Source: CAZQGE01 sp964592815
GTDB lineage: Bacteria; Bacillota; Clostridia; Christensenellales; CAG-917
NCBI GenBank assembly: GCA_964592815.1
Contig: CAZQGE010000060.1
Location: forward strand, 1 to 7,326
Direction of reading: 5' to 3'
Length of the DNA stretch: 7,326 bases
Shown: in pieces, positions 1 to 6,282 of the stretch
How positions within the stretch are numbered: position 1 is the stretch's first letter
Layout: the number at the start of each line of letters is the position of its first letter
The notes under the pieces: generated by a model
Told to the model about the DNA's origin: nothing
Database searches by the model: none
What the model saw: only the letters and a program-made list of their open reading frames with translations
Made by a program: the position numbers and the translations under genes

Positions 1-1106
1 TCAACCGTAACGGTTGAGCTTGACGACAGCGAAAGTGCGGCAAGCGTTGACATAGACGCTGAAAACAACAAAACTATAATCAATCCCAAAAGCGCAGGAC
101 TTAATGTTTCCACCAACATATTTGGCACGAGTTTGTCTGTATTGCTGCCTATTGCGGCAAACTCCTCGGGAGAAATAAAGCGTGTAACCATTGCGCCCAT
201 AAAATACGCACCACAGCCTACTATCGCAGCAAAAGCAGTAGAGATTATCGTACCTTTTTTGATTGCATTATTATCTTTGACAGCGTAAAACTTATGCACA
301 GATTGAGGAAGTCCCCAAATTCCGAATGATGTTAACAGCGTCAAAATTATTATGTTAAACATAGGGGAATCCATAAAAGTAGTTCCACCGCTTGACGAAG
401 GAATAATACCCAAACCGCTTTCGGTAAGTTGTTTAAGACCCTCACCCCAATTCATTGCATTGTTGCCAAGCAAAGTAAAGACGACGGCAACAATTCCGAC
501 AATCATAATTATGCCTTGAATAAAGTCTGTCAATGTTGTGGCAAAATAACCACCAACAAACAAATAAATTGCAGTCAGTCCAGCAAGAATAACTATGCAC
601 CACATAGAGTCAATGTGAAGCACCGCTTCAAATATGTAGCCCATACCTTGATAAACTGACGCCGAATATGGTAAAAGAAAGACAAAGATAACTAACGATG
701 CAACAAGTTTTATGTATTTGGAGTCATATCGTTTTTCAAAAAACTCAGGCATTGTTCGCGCGCCTAGAGTATTTGTCATCACTTTTGTTCGTTTGGCAAG
801 CACAATCCAAGCTAACAGCGTGCCGATAACCATATTCCCTATACCAATCCAAATTGACGATAAACCAAAATTCCAACCGAATTTACCTGCATAACCAACA
901 AAAATTACAGCTGAAAAATATGTAGCTCCGTATGCAAATGCGCTAAGCCAACCGCCCACGCCTTTGTTTGCAAACATAAACCCTTCAACCGTCTTGCTTC
1001 TTTTTCGCGTAAAAAACGCTATTCCCAAAATGATTGAAATATATATGCAGAATATTAGCCATTGTGGCCAAATATTCGCAACTGTCGAAGCAATAATCTT
1101 ATCCAT
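1..1106 (-). CDS. Sodium:solute symporter (SSS family), C-terminus cut by window edge
   Basis: This is an inner-membrane transporter that should couple uptake of a small solute to sodium entry. The first 368 residues are visible; the frame is still open at base 1, and since the family is usually about 480-550 residues, roughly a quarter to a third is missing. Repeated hydrophobic segments fit the LeuT-like fold, for example residues 17-32, 83-103, 134-148, 169-185 and 196-213. Family hallmarks are GGYFATTLTDFIQG (185-198), the G-I-W-G-L-P-Q stretch at 262-268, and the serine-rich segment SASMSTLAALSLSSSS (349-364), which matches the Na2-site helix. The early ATYFSA stretch (61-66) resembles PanF-type members and lacks the Asp of PutP, so proline transport is not indicated; the substrate cannot be told. 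The start at 1106 has an AGGAGAG site just upstream. The gene begins 18 bases after the HAD phosphatase stop, so it is probably the third gene of that operon. Confidence 0.93.
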   Translation of the reverse strand, partial: MDKIIASTVANIWPQWLIFCIYISIILGIAFFTRKRSKTVEGFMFANKGVGGWLSAFAYGATYFSAVIFVGYAGKFGWNFGLSSIWIGIGNMVIGTLLAWIVLAKRTKVMTNTLGARTMPEFFEKRYDSKYIKLVASLVIFVFLLPYSASVYQGMGYIFEAVLHIDSMWCIVILAGLTAIYLFVGGYFATTLTDFIQGIIMIVGIVAVVFTLLGNNAMNWGEGLKQLTESGLGIIPSSSGGTTFMDSPMFNIIILTLLTSFGIWGLPQSVHKFYAVKDNNAIKKGTIISTAFAAIVGCGAYFMGAMVTRFISPEEFAAIGSNTDKLVPNMLVETLSPALLGLIIVLLFSASMSTLAALSLSSSSTVTV

Positions 1107-1124
1107 AACTCTCCTATTGCGCCG

Positions 1125-1910
1125 TTAAACCAGCGCTAGTATATCTTTTACTTTATCCAAAACTATTTCAGGTTTAATTTGTGATTTTGAAAGCATATCT
1201 CTGTCGGTTTCACCAGACAAAACCAAAATGGACGTAAATTTGCAGTTGTTTCCAAAAGCAATATCCGTATATAATCTATCTCCGACCATAGCAATTTTAT
1301 CCGATGATACACCATATTTTTGTTCAATGCGTTTCCCAGCTGTCGAAAACGGCTTTCCGATGATAACGTCAGGAGTTTTGTTTATTGTGAGCCTTATCAT
1401 TTCAAGCATTGCGCCAACATCTGGCATATCGCATTCTTCATACGGGCAGAAATTGTCGGGGTGCGTTGCTATAAACGGCAAACCTTTTTTTACGTATTTA
1501 CAAAACGTATAAAGCCTATCATACGTTAAAGAAGTGTCAAACCCTATCACACAAACATCGGGGTTTTCGTCTGAAACCTTGATGCCATAATCTTCAAATT
1601 CTCTTTTCAACCTCTGATTGCCTAACAAATAAACCGACTTTCCATTGAAATTTTCTTTCAAATATTCAGCAGTAGCTTGTCCGCTTGTGTAAATTTCATC
1701 TTCATCAACGCTAAGGCCGAGTTTGTTTAGCCTTGCAACATAGTCTAAGTGGTGACGAGAACTGTTGTTCGTAAAAAAGCAAACCTTTTTGCCTAATTGA
1801 CGCAAAGTTTCAACGCATAAAAAAGAGCCGTCAATTTCCCTGTCGCCAATGTAAATTGTTCCGTCAAGGTCAAAAATAAACAGCTCAATATTTTTCAAAT
1901 TTTTAATCAT
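1125..1910 (-). CDS. HAD-IIA family phosphatase (NagD/AraL/p-nitrophenylphosphatase type)
   Basis: This is a cytoplasmic Mg-dependent phosphatase, probably acting on a small sugar or polyol phosphate. All four HAD motifs are visible in 261 residues: the nucleophile motif FDLDGT (13-18, with D14 and D16), motif II FFTNNSS (45-51), the motif III lysine in IGKP (184-187), and motif IV GDRLYTD (210-216). The region between motifs II and III, roughly residues 75-180, would form the type C2A cap that sets the substrate in the NagD/AraL group. Length is normal for that group. The start follows an AGGTGA ribosome site and lies 21 bases after the stop of the AraM-like gene, so the two are almost certainly co-transcribed. 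In Bacillus subtilis a NagD-type phosphatase (AraL) is encoded next to AraM; the order is reversed here. The physiological substrate is not known. Family assignment is firm; the link to glycerol-phosphate or sugar-phosphate removal is inference. Confidence 0.93.
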   Translation of the reverse strand: MIKNLKNIELFIFDLDGTIYIGDREIDGSFLCVETLRQLGKKVCFFTNNSSRHHLDYVARLNKLGLSVDEDEIYTSGQATAEYLKENFNGKSVYLLGNQRLKREFEDYGIKVSDENPDVCVIGFDTSLTYDRLYTFCKYVKKGLPFIATHPDNFCPYEECDMPDVGAMLEMIRLTINKTPDVIIGKPFSTAGKRIEQKYGVSSDKIAMVGDRLYTDIAFGNNCKFTSILVLSGETDRDMLSKSQIKPEIVLDKVKDILALV

Positions 1911-1931
1911 TAGTCACCTACAAAAAAATAC

Positions 1932-3047
1932 TTACGCAAATACCTCCGTAACACCGCTAGCCCCCGCGTATCCTAAAAGTCCGTCACTAACTCCGCTTGC
2001 AAGCCAGAGTGCGTCAAGAATTTTTTTTGAGGTCAATTCGCTTTTTAGCCAATAACCCGCATCGGGATACAATCTGCGCCAAAATCGTTGAGAAGAATGT
2101 AGGTCGATATTAGAAAGCTTTTCCAACAAATCGGTACGATATTCACCTAATATATAACTTATTCTAAAATAACTGTTTACGTCAAAAAAGTCAACGCTTT
2201 TGCTGTCATTCTTAATCTCCAACCCCGTCAACATTTTCATTTTTTCCAAGAGGTTATATCTTGCCATCGGCAACATAACGTCTATGGACGGAGAAGAAAG
2301 ATAATTAAAATAAAATACGCAAAGCGCACAAGAGCAAACATACTTATATTCGCCAAGCAATCTTGGTTTTTTACCTTCTTTCAGCGCGTTTGCATAAAGT
2401 ATATGCGACATAATATCAGCCGTGTCTTTTCTTCGTGAAGCTGACATTTCAATCAGCTTCACGGCAAGCGATAACCTATCGTTGATTTTGTCATACGGCA
2501 AAGGACTGCCTCCACCGTTTTCGTTTGAACCTTTCGACAATACCGTTGTCGAAAACGTTCCTTCAAACTCATTTAACTGTTCTGAAAGAACCATACCCCA
2601 CCCAGCCGCCACACATTCAAAAGGGCAGTTTAACAACACATTTTCATCGATAAACACTTGTTTTGGTGATTTTCCACATAAAATGGTGTCTGTACTCGGA
2701 GCTGTATATAAAAAGCTGTAATCAATATCCAGCTTGTTCGCAATCCATTTGCACTTATCGCTTACGTTCCCTGCGCCAACGCCAAATACAAATCTGATAT
2801 ATTCAGGAATATCTGTTTTATATATAGTGTCAGCGTACATCGTTTTGAAGCCTTCTTGCTTAAAATAACCTGCCATTTCGACAGCGTATTTTTTTGTGCC
2901 AGCATCGTGAACAATACACACAGTTCCGCTTTTGAATATTTCTTTTACCGCAGATGGAATTTTGCCTAAAATATTCTTTCCGCAAAAAATATCTGCGCCT
3001 TTGATTTTACAATCGGACTTAAACCTTGTAGTTCTATTTTCTTCCAT
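1932..3047 (-). CDS. AraM / glycerol-1-phosphate dehydrogenase-like protein lacking metal ligands
   Basis: The 371-residue protein looks like a divergent member of the iron-alcohol-dehydrogenase / dehydroquinate-synthase-like fold, closest by eye to sn-glycerol-1-phosphate dehydrogenase (AraM). Supporting signs are an N-terminal nucleotide-binding half with GVGAGNVSD (89-97), matching the family's G-x-G-x-G-x-x-x-D loop, and TAPSTD (115-120), matching its T-A-P-S-x-D motif. AAGWGMVLSEQ (147-157) aligns with the family's AGxGDxxxK segment, but the metal-binding Asp is Met152. No E-H-x-x-x-H motif follows: the whole protein has only three histidines (47, 215, 317), none placed as ligands. A loop rich in Gly, Ser and Asn (about 163-190) precedes the helical half. 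The frame is intact and the start has a near-perfect AGGAGGT site, so it is expressed as a protein and not an obvious pseudogene. It is likely the first gene of an operon with the HAD phosphatase and the symporter. It could be a pseudoenzyme, a metal-independent variant, or an assembly partner. Confidence 0.72.
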   Translation of the reverse strand: MEENRTTRFKSDCKIKGADIFCGKNILGKIPSAVKEIFKSGTVCIVHDAGTKKYAVEMAGYFKQEGFKTMYADTIYKTDIPEYIRFVFGVGAGNVSDKCKWIANKLDIDYSFLYTAPSTDTILCGKSPKQVFIDENVLLNCPFECVAAGWGMVLSEQLNEFEGTFSTTVLSKGSNENGGGSPLPYDKINDRLSLAVKLIEMSASRRKDTADIMSHILYANALKEGKKPRLLGEYKYVCSCALCVFYFNYLSSPSIDVMLPMARYNLLEKMKMLTGLEIKNDSKSVDFFDVNSYFRISYILGEYRTDLLEKLSNIDLHSSQRFWRRLYPDAGYWLKSELTSKKILDALWLASGVSDGLLGYAGASGVTEVFA

Positions 3048-3098
3048 CTTAACCTCCTTAATAACCTTAGCACCCCAGCCCGAAAAATAAATGTTACA

Positions 3099-3127
3099 AT
3101 TCTTTTGTTGTTGACAAAAATTGTCAA
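3099..3127 (-). promoter_or_regulatory. Candidate promoter with operator-like inverted repeat for the AraM-like operon
   Basis: On the minus strand a consensus -35 TTGACA (3127-3122) is followed after 17 bases by AAGAAT (3104-3099), a four-of-six match to the -10 box. The -35 is embedded in a perfect inverted repeat, TTGACAA, three bases, TTGTCAA (3111-3127), which could bind a dimeric regulator. An alternative pairing is TTGTCA (3117-3112) with TAACAT (3096-3091), but its 15-base spacing is poor. The predicted start would give a leader of about 45 bases before the AraM-like ATG. The repeat itself is certain; its promoter and operator roles are inferred. Confidence 0.4.
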
Positions 3128-3144
3128 TAAAACTCGGTTTTATT
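3126..3144. repeat. AT-rich inverted repeat over the DUF1540 stop codon
   Basis: AATAAAAC, a three-base loop and GTTTTATT form a perfect 8-bp stem covering the stop codon of the cysteine-rich gene. It directly abuts the operator-like repeat at 3111-3127. It could be a weak transcription terminator for the small gene, but the stem has a single G-C pair and no clean U-run follows on the minus strand, so read-through into the AraM-like gene is possible. Confidence 0.3.
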
Positions 3145-3457
3145 TTGTTTCAGTTGTAGGAATTTTTGTTTTACACTTTGTTGAAAAAACGCCGTCTTTT
3201 ACGTTTATATCCTGACACGAACACAAACCTTTTTCATTGAAGCAACAGTCTGACATACATTGAACAATGCAGTCGCATTTTTCGTCGTAAAAGTCCTCCC
3301 CTGCTTCAATATCCGCAAAAGATTGCGCAATTTGTCCGCCCTCACGCTTGATTTTGCTTAAACATTTGGCGTTGTCGCCTATCGAGATTATCCCAGCAGT
3401 ACACACGCATTTTATGTTATGCTCGCAATTTGATGTTTCACATTTGATTTTTTTCAT
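3140..3457 (-). CDS. Small cysteine-rich protein with two DUF1540-like repeats
   Basis: This 105-residue soluble protein has 13 cysteines and no signal peptide or membrane segment. It shows two related halves. In the first, Cys6, 11, 17 and 19 follow C-x4-C-x5-C-x-C; in the second, Cys67, 72, 79 and 81 follow C-x4-C-x6-C-x-C. Each is followed by a short hydrophobic stretch (GIISI and DINVK) and later another Cys (32 and 95). This is the layout of DUF1540, a small family common in Clostridia with no settled function; the cysteines suggest metal binding. Residues 33-60 form a Cys-free linker. The ATG has a strong GGAGGT site. The gene is transcribed away from rplI and lies 92 bases upstream of the AraM-like gene on the same strand, so it may be separate or may read into that operon. 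Family membership is judged from the cysteine pattern only; any role in metal or redox handling is inference. Confidence 0.75.
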   Translation of the reverse strand: MKKIKCETSNCEHNIKCVCTAGIISIGDNAKCLSKIKREGGQIAQSFADIEAGEDFYDEKCDCIVQCMSDCCFNEKGLCSCQDINVKDGVFSTKCKTKIPTTETK

Positions 3458-3472
3458 ATTACCTCCATAAGC

Positions 3473-3478
3473 ATAGTA
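3473..3478 (-). promoter_or_regulatory. Possible -10 box for the DUF1540-like gene
   Basis: The minus strand reads TACTAT here, five of six to TATAAT, 15 bases before the gene's start codon. No good -35 sits at the right distance, so this is a weak call. If used, the leader would be only a few bases longer than the Shine-Dalgarno. Confidence 0.25.
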
Positions 3479-3505
3479 TTACCCAAAAAACGCTATTTAG
3501 ACTTG

Positions 3506-3534
3506 TTGAAAATCAAGCAGTAGTATGTTATACT
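3506..3534 (+). promoter_or_regulatory. Housekeeping-sigma promoter of the rplI operon
   Basis: TTGAAA (3506-3511) and TATACT (3529-3534) are separated by exactly 17 bases, five of six matches each to the vegetative sigma consensus. Transcription should start near 3541. The Shine-Dalgarno AAGGAG lies at 3541-3546 and the rplI ATG at 3553, so the leader would be about 12 bases long and begin almost at the ribosome binding site. Confidence 0.75.
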
Positions 3535-3552
3535 TAAAAAAAGGAGTTCATT

Positions 3553-4002
3553 ATGAAAGTCATACTTAATCAAGATGTAAAAGGCACAGGAAAAAAAGGT
3601 GAAGTCGTTGAAGTCAATGACGGATATGCACGCAATTTCCTTATTAAAAAGAATTTGGCAACAGAAGGAACAACACAAAATTTGTACGTTGCAGAACAAC
3701 GCAAAAAAGCATACGAAGCAAAAATTGCAGAAGAAAGAGCGGAAGCAAAATCTCTTGCAAAAAAACTTAATGCAATAACGCTCGACGTCTTTGCAAAATG
3801 TGGTGACAACAACGGAAAGATGTTTGGAAGCGTTACAAACGACTCTATTTCTCAGGCTTTGGCAAATCAAGGATATAACGTTGACAAAAAGAAAATTGAA
3901 GTCAAAGAGAACATTCGTGATTTTGGTGAGTTTACTGTAACTTTGCGTTTATACCCCGAAGTTGTTGGTTCGCTGAAAATTTCAGTTAAACGTGCAAAGT
4001 AA
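3553..4002 (+). CDS. rplI: 50S ribosomal protein L9 (bL9)
   Basis: bL9 binds 23S rRNA near the base of the L1 stalk and affects reading-frame maintenance. The 149-residue length matches the family (148-150). The N-terminal domain begins MKVILNQDVKGTGKKGEVVEVNDGYARNFLI with the RNA-binding signature G-Y-A-R-N-F-L-I at 24-31. A long charged helix follows (about 45-75, rich in Glu, Lys and Ala), then the C-terminal domain with K-M-F-G-S-V-T at 89-95. The start is fixed by the AAGGAG site seven bases upstream and the family's conserved N-terminus. It is the first gene of a three-gene translation operon; the next start codon comes three bases after its stop, implying translational coupling. Confidence 0.98.
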   Translation: MKVILNQDVKGTGKKGEVVEVNDGYARNFLIKKNLATEGTTQNLYVAEQRKKAYEAKIAEERAEAKSLAKKLNAITLDVFAKCGDNNGKMFGSVTNDSISQALANQGYNVDKKKIEVKENIRDFGEFTVTLRLYPEVVGSLKISVKRAK

Positions 4003-4005
4003 CCA

Positions 4006-4713
4006 ATGCTATATCTCACCAATTTAGACATTGAGAATTACAAAATATTTCAGGACACCGAGGATTATTGCTTTTCGCAAGACTCGGTGTTGCTTTCCTC
4101 TTTGGCAGAAATAGGAGTAAAAGATAAAGTTTTAGATTTAGGCACAGGCACGGGAGTTTTATCTTTTTTGATTGCAATAAAAAAGCACCCAGCCTACATA
4201 TTAGGCGTTGACGTGCAGTCAGACGCCATAGAAACCGCAAACAAAAGTTTGGTTTTGAACAATTTGCAAAACAAAATTAAATTTGTATGCGCGGACGTCA
4301 AAAACTTTTGCGATTACAGTTCTTACGGTGAATTTGATAAGGTGGTGTGCAATCCTCCCTATTTCAACAAACCGATACCACCTGACGCAGACAAAAAGAA
4401 AACAATCTCACGTTTTGAAACAACGGCATCTCTATCTGATTTTATTTCCTCCGCGTCAAAGGCTTTGAAAAATGGAGGAAAATTGTTTATGGTGCACAAA
4501 TGCGAACGTTTATGCGACGTAATTTGCAATCTTAGGGAATTTGGTCTTGAACCAAAACATATAACTTTTATAAAACCTAAGTCGGAAGTTGTCGCCGACA
4601 CTTTTATAGTATGCGCAAAAAAAGGAGCAAGCATCGGGCTTACTTTGTCAGAACTTGTTGTTATGGACAAAGACGGCGCATATTCCAATACATTTAAGGA
4701 GTTATACAAATAA
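4006..4713 (+). CDS. trmN6: tRNA1(Val) (adenine37-N6)-methyltransferase, TrmN6/YabB type
   Basis: This is a cytosolic SAM-dependent N6-adenine methyltransferase; the family methylates A37 next to the anticodon of tRNA-Val in E. coli (YfiC), and the Bacillus homologue is YabB. In 235 residues one sees the SAM-binding motif I VLDLGTGTGVL (42-52), the acidic residue after strand 2 in GVDVQ (67-71), and the catalytic NPPY (116-119) of N6-adenine methylases. The N-terminal FQDTEDYCFSQDSVLL (15-30) is the characteristic start of this group; the protein begins some residues shorter than YabB. There is no clear Shine-Dalgarno: the ATG follows the rplI stop by three bases, so coupling to L9 translation is likely. 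Its stop overlaps the rsmI start. In Bacillus the matching pair has a GIY-YIG gene (yazA) between them, absent here. The exact tRNA target is inferred from the family. Confidence 0.9.
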   Translation: MLYLTNLDIENYKIFQDTEDYCFSQDSVLLSSLAEIGVKDKVLDLGTGTGVLSFLIAIKKHPAYILGVDVQSDAIETANKSLVLNNLQNKIKFVCADVKNFCDYSSYGEFDKVVCNPPYFNKPIPPDADKKKTISRFETTASLSDFISSASKALKNGGKLFMVHKCERLCDVICNLREFGLEPKHITFIKPKSEVVADTFIVCAKKGASIGLTLSELVVMDKDGAYSNTFKELYK

Positions 4714-5516
4714 TGTCAAAATTATATATAGTCGGAACTCCGATAGGCAACCTTAAAGATATAACTTTCCGAGCAGTTGAAACATTGAATATGGCAGACA
4801 TAATTGCTTGCGAGGACACACGACATTCGATGACGCTTTTGAATGCGTACAACATACGTTCAAAGTTGATTGCCTATCATAAATTTAATGAAACAGAGTG
4901 TTCTGAAAAGCTGATTGCTGAGATATTAGATGGCAAAAACGTTGCTTTAATTACAGATGCAGGTATGCCATCTATTTCAGACCCAGGTGCAATTTTGGTT
5001 TCAGAATGCAGAAAAGCAGGTATAGATATTGAGGTTGTTCCAGGGCCAACTGCTTTGGCAAGCGCAATAGCTTTAAGCGGAATAATTTGCAAAGGATTTT
5101 CATTTCTGGGGTTTTTACCTGAGAAAAAGGCAGATAAAGTGTCGATTGTGGAAAAAGTTGCAGGAACTGAGCTTGCAATTGTACTTTACGTAGCCCCTCA
5201 TGATTTGTCAAAAACAGCTAGTTTTTTGTTTGAAGTTTTAGGAGATAGAAAAGCGTACGTTGTCAGAGAAATAACAAAGATGTATGAGAGCGTGACAATA
5301 ACGTCATTAAAAGATTTTGAAGCTGAAGAACGCGGAGAAACCGTGCTTATTGTCGAACCAAAACAAAGCAATAATCCCCTTAATCAACTTTCAATTATAG
5401 AACATTTGAAACACTATATAAACTTAGGTGTGGACAAAAAAGATGCTGTAAAAAAAGTTGCAGCAGACAGAGGCATTCCAAAAAATCAGGTTTATCAACA
5501 AGCATTAGACTTATAG
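4713..5516 (+). CDS. rsmI: 16S rRNA (cytidine1402-2'-O)-methyltransferase RsmI
   Basis: RsmI uses SAM to methylate the 2'-OH of C1402 in the decoding centre of 16S rRNA. The 267-residue protein has the tetrapyrrole-methylase-like fold with all hallmark motifs: YIVGTPIGNLKDIT (5-18), CEDTRHS (33-39), ITDAGMPSISDPG (80-92) and VVPGPTALASA (108-118). The C-terminal part from about 220 carries the helical region usual in this family. The start ATG overlaps the last base of the preceding stop codon (TAATG) and has AAGGAG at 4696-4701, inside the end of the upstream gene. It is the last gene of the rplI operon. The only strong hairpin downstream is the convergent one about 116 bases past the stop. 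Confidence 0.97.
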   Translation: MSKLYIVGTPIGNLKDITFRAVETLNMADIIACEDTRHSMTLLNAYNIRSKLIAYHKFNETECSEKLIAEILDGKNVALITDAGMPSISDPGAILVSECRKAGIDIEVVPGPTALASAIALSGIICKGFSFLGFLPEKKADKVSIVEKVAGTELAIVLYVAPHDLSKTASFLFEVLGDRKAYVVREITKMYESVTITSLKDFEAEERGETVLIVEPKQSNNPLNQLSIIEHLKHYINLGVDKKDAVKKVAADRGIPKNQVYQQALDL

Positions 5517-5632
5517 AATTTATCAAATTATAAGAGATTTGTTTTGCATTAGTAGATAATAAAAGATTAGTTTTAAGTTTTTAGAAGATTATATTTTATT
5601 GACTTATTGCATTTTTATATCATAGAGAATAT

Positions 5633-5667
5633 AAAGGAAAGGGAAGCATATTGCTTCCCTTTCCTTT
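5633..5667. terminator. Bidirectional intrinsic terminator between rsmI and rubrerythrin
   Basis: A perfect 16-bp stem with a three-base TAT loop is formed by AAAGGAAAGGGAAGCA (5633-5648) and TGCTTCCCTTTCCTTT (5652-5667). Either RNA strand would form it. Outside the stem the U-tracts are short and interrupted, but the T-rich 3' ends on both sides and the position between convergent genes support a shared terminator. It lies 24 bases after the rubrerythrin stop. The remaining intergenic DNA back to rsmI (5517-5632) is AT-rich with no gene seen. Confidence 0.8.
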
Positions 5668-5691
5668 TGCACATTAGATTTTATATTTTTT

Positions 5692-6237
5692 TTATTTGAA
5701 ATATCTGTTAAGCAAACCTTCAAAGGCTTTACCGTGTCTTGCTTCATCACGAGCCATTTCGTGAACTGTATCGTGAATTGCGTCAAGTCCTTCTTCTTTT
5801 GCACGTTTTGCAAGGTCAAACTTGCCTTTTGTTGCACCATTTTCTGCCATAACTCTTACAGTAAGGTTTTCCTTTGTAGATGGAGAAACCATTTCACCAA
5901 TAAGTTCCGCAAATTTTGCTGCGTGTTCAGCTTCTTCAAAAGCTGCCTTTTCCCAATAAAGTCCAATCTCAGGGTAACCTTCACGATGTGCAGCTCTTGC
6001 CATCGCTAAGTACATTCCGACTTCTGTACATTCGCCTTGGAAATTTGCCTTAAGTCCCATCATAATGTCTTCAGGTACACCCTTTGCAACACCAATGATA
6101 TGTTCAGCTGCCCAACCAAGTTTGTTTTCTTCTTGAAGAATAAACTTTTCTTTTGGAGCTTTGCATTGTGGGCATCTTTCAGGTGCGCTGTCGCCCTCGT
6201 AAACATAACCGCATATTGAACAAATAAATTTTGCCAT
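5692..6237 (-). CDS. Reverse rubrerythrin (N-terminal rubredoxin plus di-iron ferritin-like domain)
   Basis: Rubrerythrins reduce hydrogen peroxide (and, in the clostridial reverse form, also support oxygen reduction) with electrons from NAD(P)H-linked partners, protecting anaerobes in the cytosol. Here the rubredoxin domain comes first: CSIC (6-9) and CPQC (22-25) hold one iron. The four-helix di-iron domain follows, with ligand candidates E69 (in GECTE), the ExxH pair E102/H105 in EEAEHAAKF, a Glu near 132 and E165/H168 in ARDEARH. Classical rubrerythrin has the opposite domain order, hence the name. At 181 residues it matches the reverse type. The start codon has AGGAG about ten bases upstream. 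It lies 45 bases after perR on the same strand, with no separate convincing promoter in the gap, so it is likely expressed from the perR promoter and derepressed under peroxide or oxygen stress. Confidence 0.95.
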   Translation of the reverse strand: MAKFICSICGYVYEGDSAPERCPQCKAPKEKFILQEENKLGWAAEHIIGVAKGVPEDIMMGLKANFQGECTEVGMYLAMARAAHREGYPEIGLYWEKAAFEEAEHAAKFAELIGEMVSPSTKENLTVRVMAENGATKGKFDLAKRAKEEGLDAIHDTVHEMARDEARHGKAFEGLLNRYFK

Positions 6238-6282
6238 AATAATATCTCCTATAATTTTTTTACTAATTTATGCTACACGTGA

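Noticed and set aside
429..894. Plus-strand open frames (429-659 and 712-894)
   Set aside because: They lie antisense to the sodium symporter, lack ribosome sites and have no recognisable protein features; the minus-strand frame is clearly the real gene.
3493..3870. Minus-strand open frame of 125 residues opposite rplI
   Set aside because: It is Phe/Cys-rich antisense to ribosomal protein L9 and overlaps the rplI promoter; no ribosome site or family resemblance.
4003..4005. Frameshift joining rplI and the methyltransferase
   Set aside because: L9 ends at its normal length with a conserved C-terminus and the methyltransferase has its own conserved start, so these are two coupled genes.
5734..6219. 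Plus-strand open frames opposite rubrerythrin
   Set aside because: Cys/Phe-rich translations are the antisense shadow of a well-conserved gene and show no start signals.
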